A DNA stretch of 64,000 bases from JBDXHU01 sp039989475 (GTDB lineage: Bacteria; Pseudomonadota; Gammaproteobacteria; Pseudomonadales; Halieaceae), in the NCBI GenBank assembly GCA_039989475.1, contig JBDXHU010000002.1:434001-498000 (forward strand). The letters run 5' to 3'. The notes under the pieces were generated by a model. It was given only the letters and a program-made list of their open reading frames with translations, made no database searches and had not been told where the DNA came from. Each line of letters starts with the position of its first letter. The stretch's first letter is position 1. The position numbers were made by a program, and so were the translations under genes. Below, one piece after another: positions 28,325-36,168 of this stretch.

Positions 28325-29085
28325 TGGGTTATACCGTGGTCATTCCCAGTCGCTATGCGTCTACCCGCCTGCCGGGCAAGCCGCTGCTGGAGATTGCCGG
28401 CAAACCCATGGTGCAGCATGTGCACGAGCGGGCGCTGGAAAGCTCAGCAGAGCGGGTGGTGGTAGCCACCGATGATGAGCGCATTGCTGCGGCAGTCGAG
28501 GGCTTTGGCGGTGCAGTGGTCATGACCTCACCGGACCATGTGTCCGGTACTGACCGCATCGAGGAAGTCTGCCGCACATTGGGTTTGTCTGACAGCGATA
28601 TCGTGGTCAATGTACAGGGTGATGAGCCTTTGATTCCCGCCGCGGTCATCGACCAGGTGGCTGAAAATCTCGCCCTCCATGCGACCGCAGGTATCGCCAC
28701 CCTGTGTGAAGCGGTGGCCAGCGACAGCGATTACCTCAACCCGAATGTGGTTAAAGTCGTCAGCGATTCCGAGGGCTATGCCCTGTATTTTTCCCGGGCG
28801 CCTATTCCCTGGGACCGCGATGGCTTTGCCGGCGGGGATGAGGTCGCGGTGCCGGCCATGGCCCGTCGCCACCTGGGTATCTATGCCTACCGGGTTTCCC
28901 TGCTGCGCCAGTTCGTCAACTGGGCGCCGGCGCCGCTGGAGCTACTGGAATCACTGGAGCAGTTACGGGCGCTGGCCAATGGTAGTCGTATACACGTGGC
29001 CGATTCGGTCATGGCGGTACCACCGGGGGTTGATACCCAGGCCGACCTGGATGCCGTGCGCGCACTACTCAATGGAGAGCGCTAG
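28324..29085 (+). CDS. kdsB: 3-deoxy-manno-octulosonate cytidylyltransferase (CMP-Kdo synthetase)
   Basis: A 253-residue nucleotidyltransferase that activates Kdo with CTP for lipopolysaccharide inner-core synthesis. Visible: VVIPSRYASTRLPGKPL (CTP-binding loop, residues 5-21), the VVVATDDERI segment, the T-S-x-D-H-x-S-G-T-D-R-I-E motif, VNVQGDEPLI (metal site), and PIPWDRDGF. Full length. The TGATG junction couples it to exbD, and the phosphatase gene follows with no spacer. Confidence 0.96.
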   Translation: MGYTVVIPSRYASTRLPGKPLLEIAGKPMVQHVHERALESSAERVVVATDDERIAAAVEGFGGAVVMTSPDHVSGTDRIEEVCRTLGLSDSDIVVNVQGDEPLIPAAVIDQVAENLALHATAGIATLCEAVASDSDYLNPNVVKVVSDSEGYALYFSRAPIPWDRDGFAGGDEVAVPAMARRHLGIYAYRVSLLRQFVNWAPAPLELLESLEQLRALANGSRIHVADSVMAVPPGVDTQADLDAVRALLNGER

Positions 29086-29559
29086 GTGGAACAACAGGTT
29101 CTTTTTGTCTGCCTCGGCAACATCTGTCGTTCGCCGACGGCCCACGGCGTATTCAACCGGCAGCTAACTGACGCCGGGCTCAACCAGCGCATCACTGCCG
29201 ATTCAGCCGGTACCGGCGCCTGGCATGTGGGTGAACCGCCCGACGAGCGTGCCGCGGCCGCTGCCGCAAGACGCGGCTACGACCTTTCCAGCTTGCGGGC
29301 AAGACAAGTCAGGCCCGACGACTTCCAGCGCTTTGACTATATCCTGGCCATGGACAAGAGCAATTTGCTGCACCTGCAGGCACTGTGTCCAGCTGACTAC
29401 CCAGGCCACCTGGGCTTGTTCCTCGACTATCATCCTGCCTCGCCCATTCTCGAAGTACCCGACCCTTACTATGGCGGTAGTGATGGCTTTAACGAGGTGC
29501 TGGACCTGGTAGAACAGGCCGGGCAGGGCCTGCTTCAGGCAATGAACGGCGGCCAGTGA
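29086..29559 (+). CDS. Low-molecular-weight protein-tyrosine phosphatase
   Basis: A 157-residue LMW-PTP with the P-loop V-C-L-G-N-I-C-R-S-P-T at residues 8-18 (nucleophile first Cys, Arg and Ser following) and the general-acid loop DPYYGG near the C-terminus. It starts with GTG directly after the kdsB stop; homologues at this place between kdsB and murB are common in gammaproteobacteria. The target is unknown. It ends in a TGATG overlap with murB. Confidence 0.92.
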   Translation: MEQQVLFVCLGNICRSPTAHGVFNRQLTDAGLNQRITADSAGTGAWHVGEPPDERAAAAAARRGYDLSSLRARQVRPDDFQRFDYILAMDKSNLLHLQALCPADYPGHLGLFLDYHPASPILEVPDPYYGGSDGFNEVLDLVEQAGQGLLQAMNGGQ

Positions 29560-30578
29560 TGGCCAACAGCATTGAACTGGCAGTCGACCTGCAGGGCTTC
29601 AATACCCTCGCGGTGCCAGCAACGGCCGCTCACTACGTGGCGCTGACTGATTCTGCCGCGCTGCCGGAAATTATTGCCGAGGCCGGATCCAGGACCTGGG
29701 CTATCCGCGTGCTGGGAGAGGGCAGTAACCTGGTACTGGGTGAGCACCATCCCGGCCTTACTATCCACCAGCGATGCCGTGGTATTGAACAGATCGGCGA
29801 GAGTGCCGGGGCGGTGACGCTGCGGGTTTCTGCCGGCGAAAACTGGCATGAGTTTGTGAACTGGTGCCTGGACCAGGGATTCTACGGCCTGGAAAACCTG
29901 GCCCTGATCCCCGGTACTGTTGGCGCGGCCCCGGTTCAGAACATAGGTGCCTATGGGGTAGAAGTCGCCCCCTTTATCGATGCCGTGCATTGTCGTGATT
30001 TGCGCAGCGCCGAAGCTGTGAGCCTCACCGCAGTGCAGTGTCAGTTTGACTATCGCGACAGCCTTTTCAAGCGTGTCGGACGCGAACAGCAACTGATAGA
30101 GGCGGTAGATTTCATCCTGCCGCGACGCGCGGCCCCGGTTACCCACTACCCGAGTCTGGCGGGCTTGCTGCAGGAGCGGCAGATTGACTCGCCCACTCCA
30201 CAGCAGGTGTTCGACGCGGTGGTGGAAATTCGCCAGGCGCGATTGCCCGACCCGGCGGTGGTTCCCAACGCCGGCAGTTTCTTCAAGAACCCGACCTTAA
30301 GCGAGGAGGAGTTGCAGGCTTTTCTCGCCAGCTTCCCCGAGGCACCGCATTTCCCCGATGGCAAAGGGCGCTACCGACTGGCGGCGGCCTGGATGATCGA
30401 GGCCTGCGGTTTTAAACGGCTTGATAGCGCCGTGCGGGTGCATCCGGAGCACGCCCTGGTCATTATCAATCCTGAACGGAGACCGGCCACAGCCATTCTC
30501 GAGCTGGCACAGGAGATCGTAACCGCGGTGCGCACGCGCTTCGCAATAGAGCTGGAGCAGGAGCCGCGCTGTGCCTGA
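29559..30578 (+). CDS. murB: UDP-N-acetylenolpyruvoylglucosamine reductase
   Basis: A 339-residue FAD enzyme that completes UDP-MurNAc synthesis for peptidoglycan, of the E. coli-like long type. Motifs: VLGEGSNLVLG (FAD-binding), GLENLALIPGTVGAAPVQNIGAYG, YRDSLFK, and NAGSFFKNP with the catalytic Ser. A C-terminal WMIEACGFK block is present. ATG 29559 overlaps the phosphatase stop. An in-frame GTG at 29556 is one codon upstream. The end overlaps the GTG start of uvrC by eight bases. Confidence 0.96.
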   Translation: MANSIELAVDLQGFNTLAVPATAAHYVALTDSAALPEIIAEAGSRTWAIRVLGEGSNLVLGEHHPGLTIHQRCRGIEQIGESAGAVTLRVSAGENWHEFVNWCLDQGFYGLENLALIPGTVGAAPVQNIGAYGVEVAPFIDAVHCRDLRSAEAVSLTAVQCQFDYRDSLFKRVGREQQLIEAVDFILPRRAAPVTHYPSLAGLLQERQIDSPTPQQVFDAVVEIRQARLPDPAVVPNAGSFFKNPTLSEEELQAFLASFPEAPHFPDGKGRYRLAAAWMIEACGFKRLDSAVRVHPEHALVIINPERRPATAILELAQEIVTAVRTRFAIELEQEPRCA

Positions 30579-32406
30579 GCAGGATGACAGCGCCTTTGAC
30601 GCCAAGCCGTTTCTGGCCTCGCTGAGCCGGCGCCCGGGTGTGTACCAGATGTACGCTGCTGACGGCAGCTTACTGTACGTGGGCAAGGCCAAGAACCTCA
30701 AGAACCGGGTGACCAGTTACTTTCGTGCCAGCGGCCTGGCTACCAAGACCATGGCCCTGGTGGCTCGTATTCATGATATCCAGGTGACGGTGACGGACAC
30801 AGAAACCGACGCACTACTGCTGGAACATAACCTGATTAAAAAACACCAGCCGGTCTACAACATCCTGCTGCGTGACGATAAATCGTACCCCTATATTTTT
30901 CTGTCCTCGGAGGAACGTTTTCCACGGCTGGCCATGCACCGGGGCAGCAAGCGGCGCAAGGGGCAGTACTTCGGGCCCTATCCCAGCGCCGGCGCCGTGC
31001 GCGAGAGCCTGCACTTCCTGCAGAAAGTCTTCCAGGTGCGTCAGTGCGAGGACAGCTATTTTCGCAATCGCTCGCGACCCTGTTTGCAACACCAGATCGG
31101 GCGTTGCACCGCCCCCTGTGTCGACCTGGTTACGGATGACGATTACGCCCGCCAGGTGGAGCACACGGTGCTGTTCCTTAAGGGCAGCTCGCGCCAACTA
31201 ATGAGTGACCTGGCCGACCAGATGGAGGCCGCCTCCAGGGACCTGGAATTTGAGCGGGCCGCAGTTTTCCGCGATCAACTAACCCAGCTGCAGCAGGTGC
31301 AGGCGAGCCAGGGGATTGAAGGTGTGGCCGGCGATCTCGATATCATCAGTGCCGTGGTGGAGGCGGGTAAGGCCTGTGTGCAGGTGCTGTTCGTCCGCGC
31401 CGGCCGGGTGCTGGGCAGTAAAACCTATTTCCCGCCCTTGAAGCTGGATGCAGCCGAGGCTGAGGTCATCAATGCCTTTCTGCCCCAGTTCTATCTCAGC
31501 GGCAACCGCGAGATCCCCCGTGAGTTAATCCTCAGTCATGCTATCGAAGACCAGGAAACCCTGCAGGCGGTGCTGGCAGAGCGGGCCGAGCGCAAGCTGT
31601 CGATCAAGACCCGGGTGCGCGACGCCCGTGCCAAGTGGCTGCAGCTGGCCCGGCAAACCGCCGAGCAAAACCTGCAGTCGCACCTGTCGGCGCGCAAGAC
31701 CTCCCTGGGCCGCATGCAGTCTCTGCAGGACAGCCTCAAGTTGCCGGAGCTGCCGGAGCGGCTGGAGTGTTTCGATATCAGCCACAGTTCGGGTGAGGCC
31801 ACGGTGGCCTCCTGCGTGGTATTCGACCAGAACGGCCCGCGCAAGGCCGATTACCGCAAGTTCAACATCGAGGGCATTACCGGCGGCGATGATTACGCGG
31901 CCATGCAGCAGGCCCTGGAGCGGCGCTATAAGCGCCTGAAGGCAGGGGAGGCTGCCCTGCCGGATATCCTCTTTATTGATGGTGGCAAGGGCCAGGTCGC
32001 CCAGGCCATGTCGGTACTGGAGGATTTGCAGATAAATAATGTCACCGTGGTCGGTGTGGCCAAGGGTACGACTCGCAAGGCCGGCTTTGAGACCCTGATC
32101 ATGGGCGACAGCGGCCGGGAGTTTACACTCAATGGTGACAATGCGGGCCTGCACTTGATCCAGCACATACGCGATGAGGCACACCGTTTCGCCATTACAG
32201 GTCACCGGGCGCGGCGCGACAAGAAGCGCAAGGGCTCGGTACTGGATGAGATTGTCGGGGTGGGCGCCAAGCGCCGGCGCGACTTATTGCGCCATTTTGG
32301 CGGGCTGCAGGGTATTCAGCGCGCTTCTGTGGATGAATTGATGAAAGTTACCGGTATTAATGAAAAAATAGCCCGTGACATATACGAACAACTGCACAGC
32401 CACTAA
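30571..32406 (+). CDS. uvrC: Excinuclease ABC subunit C
   Basis: A 611-residue dual-incision nuclease of nucleotide excision repair. There is an N-terminal GIY-YIG domain (RRPGVYQMYAADGSLLYVGKAKNLKNRV), a central Cys-rich part (CLQHQIGRCTAPC), a UVR motif (about 205-240), a UvrC RNase H-like domain (ECFDISHSSGEATVASCVVF; FIDGGKGQV), and C-terminal tandem helix-hairpin-helix motifs (GVGAKRRRDLLRHFGG, VTGINEKIARDIYEQL). Complete. uvrC followed by pgsA is a widespread gammaproteobacterial pair. Confidence 0.97.
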   Translation: MPEQDDSAFDAKPFLASLSRRPGVYQMYAADGSLLYVGKAKNLKNRVTSYFRASGLATKTMALVARIHDIQVTVTDTETDALLLEHNLIKKHQPVYNILLRDDKSYPYIFLSSEERFPRLAMHRGSKRRKGQYFGPYPSAGAVRESLHFLQKVFQVRQCEDSYFRNRSRPCLQHQIGRCTAPCVDLVTDDDYARQVEHTVLFLKGSSRQLMSDLADQMEAASRDLEFERAAVFRDQLTQLQQVQASQGIEGVAGDLDIISAVVEAGKACVQVLFVRAGRVLGSKTYFPPLKLDAAEAEVINAFLPQFYLSGNREIPRELILSHAIEDQETLQAVLAERAERKLSIKTRVRDARAKWLQLARQTAEQNLQSHLSARKTSLGRMQSLQDSLKLPELPERLECFDISHSSGEATVASCVVFDQNGPRKADYRKFNIEGITGGDDYAAMQQALERRYKRLKAGEAALPDILFIDGGKGQVAQAMSVLEDLQINNVTVVGVAKGTTRKAGFETLIMGDSGREFTLNGDNAGLHLIQHIRDEAHRFAITGHRARRDKKRKGSVLDEIVGVGAKRRRDLLRHFGGLQGIQRASVDELMKVTGINEKIARDIYEQLHSH

Positions 32407-32420
32407 AGCCTATGCTGCCA

Positions 32421-33002
32421 ATGAATATACCGAATAGTCTCACCGTCAGCAGGATCATCATGGTGCCGATACTGGTGCTGGTGTTCTATTGGCCCTTCGA
32501 GAACCACAAGCTGGTAGCGGCGGGGCTGTTTGCCCTGGCCGCGATTACCGACTGGATTGATGGCTATCTGGCCCGCAAACTCGGCCAAATGACCGAGTTC
32601 GGCGCTTTCCTGGACCCGGTTGCCGACAAACTGATGGTAGTAATCGTGCTGGTGCTGCTGGTTGAGCAGCACGATACGATCATCTTTACCCTGGCGGCCA
32701 GCGTCATCATCGGTCGGGAAATCGTTATATCCGCCCTGCGCGAATGGATGGCGGAGCTGGGCGAACGTACCAGTGTGGCGGTGAGCTATATTGGCAAGGT
32801 CAAAACCACCTTCCAGATGCTCGCCATCATAGCGCTGCTGGCGCTTGCCCCCAGCGCCGAAACCTGGCTGCTGGGACCGGCTTATTTCATGCTTTATGCC
32901 GCTGCGGTGCTCACGCTCTGGTCCGGATTTATCTACCTCAAGGCAGCCTGGGCCGTGATCGAAGAGCGGCAGGCCCGACAGTCGGATAGCCCAGAAAAAT
33001 AA
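32421..33002 (+). CDS. pgsA: CDP-diacylglycerol-glycerol-3-phosphate 3-phosphatidyltransferase
   Basis: A 193-residue membrane enzyme making phosphatidylglycerol phosphate. The CDP-alcohol phosphotransferase motif D-x2-D-G-x2-A-R-x8-G-x3-D-x3-D is perfect in DWIDGYLARKLGQM and GAFLDPVADK. There are about five helices. MNIPNSLT at 32421 is the usual start; an ATG three codons upstream (32412) is also open. A tRNA gene follows, as in E. coli and pseudomonads where pgsA precedes Gly/Cys/Leu tRNAs. Confidence 0.95.
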   Translation: MNIPNSLTVSRIIMVPILVLVFYWPFENHKLVAAGLFALAAITDWIDGYLARKLGQMTEFGAFLDPVADKLMVVIVLVLLVEQHDTIIFTLAASVIIGREIVISALREWMAELGERTSVAVSYIGKVKTTFQMLAIIALLALAPSAETWLLGPAYFMLYAAAVLTLWSGFIYLKAAWAVIEERQARQSDSPEK

Positions 33003-33027
33003 AGGGCTGGACGGGTCCTCAAGTCGA

Positions 33028-33055
33028 TTGCGGCAGCCCGCTGTTTCTGTATAAT
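33028..33055 (+). promoter_or_regulatory. Promoter of tRNA-Cys
   Basis: TTGCGG (33028-33033), 16-base spacer, TATAAT (33050-33055), then a GC-rich GCGCCCC discriminator of the kind found at stringently controlled stable-RNA promoters. A 14-base perfect palindrome CGCGGGTACCCGCG (33067-33080) lies in the leader before the tRNA. Confidence 0.75.
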
Positions 33056-33100
33056 TGCGCCCCTGTCGCGGGTACCCGCGGCAGTCTGCATCATCTAAAA

Positions 33101-33174
33101 GGCTGGATGGCAGAGTGGTCATGCAGCGGACTGCAACTCCGTGTACGCCGGTTCGATTCCGACTCCAGCCTCCA
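33101..33174 (+). tRNA. tRNA-Cys (GCA)
   Basis: A 74-base cloverleaf with CCA encoded. The acceptor arm GGCTGGA pairs with TCCAGCC, the anticodon loop CTGCAAC gives anticodon GCA (33133-33135), and the T loop is TTCGATT flanked by GCCGG/CCGAC. It matches the cysT position downstream of pgsA, but no glyW-type tRNA-Gly precedes it. Confidence 0.97.
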
Positions 33175-33185
33175 ACCCCCTTTAT

Positions 33186-33282
33186 TGGGGTCAGAGTAAC
33201 TTTTCCGCACGCCAATCGTCAGTTTGACCAATAATGGGGTCAGAAGACCTTTTAGCCGTCTTGCGCCAGCCGTCAGCTGACC
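33186..33282. repeat. Two REP-like units upstream of the transposase
   Basis: TGGGGTCAGAGTAACTTTTC at 33186-33205 and TGGGGTCAGAAGACCTTTTA at 33235-33254 open two related units of about 48 bp. Each later has a CGCCA...CGTCAG...TGACC block (the second containing the palindrome GTCAGCTGAC). The first opening recurs inverted at 34010-34030, at the 3' end of the transposase gene, so the transposase gene is bracketed by inverted copies. Confidence 0.75.
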
Positions 33283-33303
33283 TATGCTGTCTCATACAAA
33301 CTA

Positions 33304-33323
33304 AGTAAACAGGGACGTTTACT
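33304..33323 (+). promoter_or_regulatory. Hairpin holding the ribosome site of the transposase
   Basis: AGTAAAC-AGGGAC-GTTTACT: a perfect 7-bp inverted repeat ending at the base before the ATG (33324). The loop AGGGAC is the only Shine-Dalgarno-like sequence, so the structure could limit translation of the transposase. Confidence 0.6.
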
Positions 33324-34025
33324 ATGGCCAGGCGCCCCCGCTTTGCCCCTGCGGGCTATGCCCAGCACGTCATTCAGCGCGGAAATAACCGACAGACCAT
33401 ATTCTGTTGCGATCATGATCGCGCACTCTATACGCGTTGGCTCAGAGACTATGCCGAGGAGTATGAAGTCGCGATCCACGCCTGGGTGTATATGAGCAAT
33501 CATGTGCACCTGCTGGTGACTCCCGACCAAGCGGATGGCCTGTCTCTAACCATGCAAGCGTTGGGGCGTCGATATGTCAGATATTTCAACCGTAAATACG
33601 AGCGCAGTGGAACGCTGTTCGAAGGGCGCTTCAGGTCTTGTCTGGTGGCTGACAGGGGCTATTTGCTTGCCTGTTGCCGTTACATTGAGATGAATCCTGT
33701 ACGGGCAGGTATTGTCGAATTTCCGGAGGACTACCTTTGGTCGAGCTATGGAAGCAACGCTCTGGGACTAAAAAGTAGTTTGATTAGCCCCCACAAATCC
33801 TACCTTGCCCTCGGTGCCTCACAAGAGCAACGACAGCGGGCATATCGAGGCTTGTTTGTAGCCAGGGAGGGTGACCTAAGCATCGAAGAGATACGACTGG
33901 CAACCAACAAGGGTCTTGCGTTTGGAGGCGCTCGATTCAAGGACGAATTCGAATCGATTTTTGCTTGCAGTGTTACCCCAGGGCCGAGAGGCCGGCCCAG
34001 GTTAGTGGAGAAAAAGTTACTCTGA
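33324..34025 (+). mobile_element. REP-associated tyrosine transposase (RAYT, Y1/IS200-like)
   Basis: A 233-residue HUH-type single-strand transposase. It opens with ARRPRFAPAGYAQHVIQRGNN-type residues, has the HUH motif in YMSNHVHLLVTP (about residues 56-67), the GRRYVRYFNRKYERSGTLFEGRFRS block and the catalytic-tyrosine segment CCRYIEMNPVRAGIV. These match the TnpA-REP group, single-copy enzymes linked to REP sequences. Its last codons lie in the right inverted copy of the REP-like repeat. It seems intact. Inference: it may be the source of mobility for the GGGTCAG-ended repeats at 52.6, 56.1 and 57.4 kb. Confidence 0.88.
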
Positions 34026-34030
34026 CCCCA
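34010..34030 (-). repeat. Right inverted REP-like end of the RAYT locus
   Basis: The reverse complement begins TGGGGTCAGAGTAACTTTT, identical to the left unit at 33186 over 19 bases. It includes the transposase stop codon and is followed by an AT-rich run and GGGGG, with CCCC...GGGG able to pair. Confidence 0.75.
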
Positions 34031-34034
34031 TTTT

Positions 34035-34850
34035 TTAGGGGGCGGGGCAGGTGATACTTTCGACTTCGTAAGTGGTGACCAGTATTTCGTAGTCATCGCC
34101 TGAGCCGACTGGGTCAGCAAACGGGAAAGCTCCCTCTTCAGCGGAGAATCCAAACTGCATTGTCCGAGCCTCTCCCTGCTCTAGTTCACCGTTGAAAAAC
34201 TCCAGGTGCCAGTTTGTCGCCCAGACTGCGTCAATGGAGTCACTACCGCTTTCCGTCAGGGCAATCTTGTGAACGGGAGAGCCATTGCCATCCGTCACAA
34301 TCAAAGCCCCATCAAGCGGGCTGACGATTGTGGATCCATCCTCCAGCTCGACCCAGGTTCCTGAGACCGGCACCTGACCGGCATCTGCCGGGGCGCTCAG
34401 GCTCAAGCGCAGGGTGCCGGCATCGTTGCCATTTATGGCCTCGGCGCTGTAGCACAATTCTTCAGCCTGCTCTTCGGGCGGCTCTTCGGCTTGCGCCTCG
34501 AACTGCGCCTCCAGGTAGAATGTTATATCGTTCAGCAGGAAGGCTTCCGCAGCCTCGTTACCTGCGAAAATGCTGGTAAACAACCGGACTGAGGGCTCCA
34601 GTGAGCCACCATAAAACCCTGCAGCACGATCTTTCCAACCCGCAAACTCATAACCCTCGTCAGCCTGGGCAGTGAAGGTTTCATCGAAGTCAGTGGTCGA
34701 TGCATCAACTATGCAAGGGTCGCCCGCTCGACAGGAAATGCTGCCGGATTCGGTTGCGACAGTGCCGCCCTCAGGAACGACAACCTCGATTTTACAAGCC
34801 GATAGCACGACAACGAGAGAGAGGGTCAAGAACTTTAATAAATTAGGCAT
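34035..34850 (-). CDS. Secreted lipoprotein with a GYxFxGW repeat and a paralogous C-terminal domain
   Basis: A 271-residue protein with a type II signal peptide and lipobox (LSAC at residues 16-19). Residues about 25-75 include C-R-A-G-D-P-C-I-V-D and a GYEFAGWKD segment like the short beta repeats (InlB/bacterial-repeat type) found in surface proteins. After an acidic linker, the C-terminal half is homologous to the neighbouring gene at 34955: SPLDGALI, ESGSDSIDAVWATNWHLEF, FPFADPVGSGDD, LVTTYEVESITC. I do not recognise that domain. Four or more cysteines suggest disulfides in an exported protein. The stop lies just beyond the RAYT right repeat. Confidence 0.7.
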   Translation of the reverse strand: MPNLLKFLTLSLVVVLSACKIEVVVPEGGTVATESGSISCRAGDPCIVDASTTDFDETFTAQADEGYEFAGWKDRAAGFYGGSLEPSVRLFTSIFAGNEAAEAFLLNDITFYLEAQFEAQAEEPPEEQAEELCYSAEAINGNDAGTLRLSLSAPADAGQVPVSGTWVELEDGSTIVSPLDGALIVTDGNGSPVHKIALTESGSDSIDAVWATNWHLEFFNGELEQGEARTMQFGFSAEEGAFPFADPVGSGDDYEILVTTYEVESITCPAP

Positions 34851-34954
34851 GGGCGCGCTGAATCTCCATATTCACGAAACAGTTGTGTTAAGCCTGTGTT
34901 CAATTTGTAGATGTAAGGCTTCGACGGATTAATAGCCAGGTACATCCAGGCACG

Positions 34955-35503
34955 CTAGTTGCTACAAGTGATGCGGTCGACATCATAGGTATTCACAAGT
35001 GTCTCGAACGTATCATCGTCTGGGCCGACCGGGTCAGCAAAAGGGTATTCACCGTTGAGGGAGACAAACTCCCATTGAATCGATCGAGCCTCGCCCACGT
35101 CCAGTTGATCACCGGTGAACGCTACATGCCAGATTGCCGCCCAAACCAGATCGGGCGCATCGCTGCCGCTTTCCCTGAGGACCATCTTGTAACCACCCCC
35201 TGGTATGGCAACCAGGGCCCCATCAAGCGGGCTGATGATGGTGTTGCCGTCCTCACCTTCTCCGCCTTGCTCACCACCTTCAGATTCGGTCCATGTGCCG
35301 GCAACCTGTAGCTCGCTGGCGTCAAGCGGGGGGCTCACTCGAAGCGCTATGACTCCGCTGTCTGTACCGTTTTCTCCACCTGTTTTCGAATCGACCGAAA
35401 AACAAAGATTGCTATCGTCGATAGCCAGAGCCGTCGTCGAAAAACCAAAAGCTCCCATTAAGAAAACGCAACTTGAGAAGCCAGCAGAAATTTTCCTTAA
35501 CAT
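34955..35503 (-). CDS. Secreted protein paralogous to the 34035 gene
   Basis: A 182-residue protein with a Sec signal peptide (about 28 residues, ending ALAID). The rest matches the C-terminal half of the neighbour: SPLDGALVAIPGG, ESGSDAPDLVWAAIWHVAF, YPFADPVGPDDD, LVNTYDVDRITC. It lacks the lipobox and the GYEFAGW part. A Gly/Glu-rich insert (GGEQGGEGEDG) sits where the neighbour has a short loop. The two genes are in the same direction, 104 bases apart, the likely product of a tandem duplication followed by domain gain or loss. Function unknown. Confidence 0.7.
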   Translation of the reverse strand: MLRKISAGFSSCVFLMGAFGFSTTALAIDDSNLCFSVDSKTGGENGTDSGVIALRVSPPLDASELQVAGTWTESEGGEQGGEGEDGNTIISPLDGALVAIPGGGYKMVLRESGSDAPDLVWAAIWHVAFTGDQLDVGEARSIQWEFVSLNGEYPFADPVGPDDDTFETLVNTYDVDRITCSN

Positions 35504-35643
35504 AATTCACTCCATTATTTACGACAGCAGAACAGTATGGGCATGAACACCCGACACCAATCCGCCTGGTATTGTTAATTTTTAGCGGCGTCTCAGGAAG
35601 CTAAACTACTTTTCGCTTGCATGCAAATCGAATGAAACAGGGC

Positions 35644-35711
35644 AGGGGAGAGGGGAGAGGGGAGAGGGGGTCTAACCCGACTATCAGTGTTGCACAAGGT
35701 GTTGCACAAGC
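35644..35711. repeat. Purine-rich GGGGAGA microsatellite and a 12-bp direct repeat
   Basis: Three to four copies of GGGGAGA (35644-35670), then two adjoining copies of TGTTGCACAAGG/C (about 35688-35711). They lie in the non-coding gap between the secreted-protein gene and the ABM-like gene. The rest of this gap (35504-35727) shows no other feature. Confidence 0.7.
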
Positions 35712-35727
35712 CCGCTCATAACCGCGG

Positions 35728-36138
35728 TCAGCCGCCTGCTACAGTGATCCACCAATCAGCCACGGTGATGGGGAATAGCTTGGCCTGTTCTTGTACCGCC
35801 TCCGGTTCATCCGCCGGTATGGCTGCGGCCCGGGTGGCGGGCAGCGGGGAGGCCTGTGACACCGGGTCGACCACCTCCAGTTCCAGTTCCGCTATACATT
35901 GCGCAAATCGTTCCATTTCACCCTCGTGGTGGTCGCTGGCCTGGTGACGCCAGAATGAAACGCTGTCGGGAAAAGACAGCAGGCAATAATAGAAACCCGG
36001 TGCCTGCCCGCGCCAGTATTCGTAGCGCAGCACATCTTTTTCTGATTCGTGGGTGGCGGTGTACATATAGGCCATGACGGCCTCGAAATCGGCTTCTTTG
36101 CCGGGATGTATCTGAATCTTTGCCAGCAGGGTACTCAT
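35728..36138 (-). CDS. ABM-type (antibiotic biosynthesis monooxygenase-like) small protein
   Basis: A 136-residue protein with the dimeric alpha-beta barrel pattern: LLAKIQIHPGKEADFEAVM at the start, E-K-D-V-L-R-Y-E-Y-W-R, a FYYCLLSFPDSVSFWRHQASDHHE stretch with the conserved central His residues, and a hydrophobic tail. Members are cofactor-free monooxygenases or heme-handling proteins; which applies is unclear. A good AAGGAG precedes the ATG. It is last in a minus-strand operon, 30 bases after the P450 gene, suggesting it acts with that enzyme. Confidence 0.6.
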   Translation of the reverse strand: MSTLLAKIQIHPGKEADFEAVMAYMYTATHESEKDVLRYEYWRGQAPGFYYCLLSFPDSVSFWRHQASDHHEGEMERFAQCIAELELEVVDPVSQASPLPATRAAAIPADEPEAVQEQAKLFPITVADWWITVAGG

Positions 36139-36168
36139 CGTGGCTCACTCCTTGGGTGTTAGAATTGC

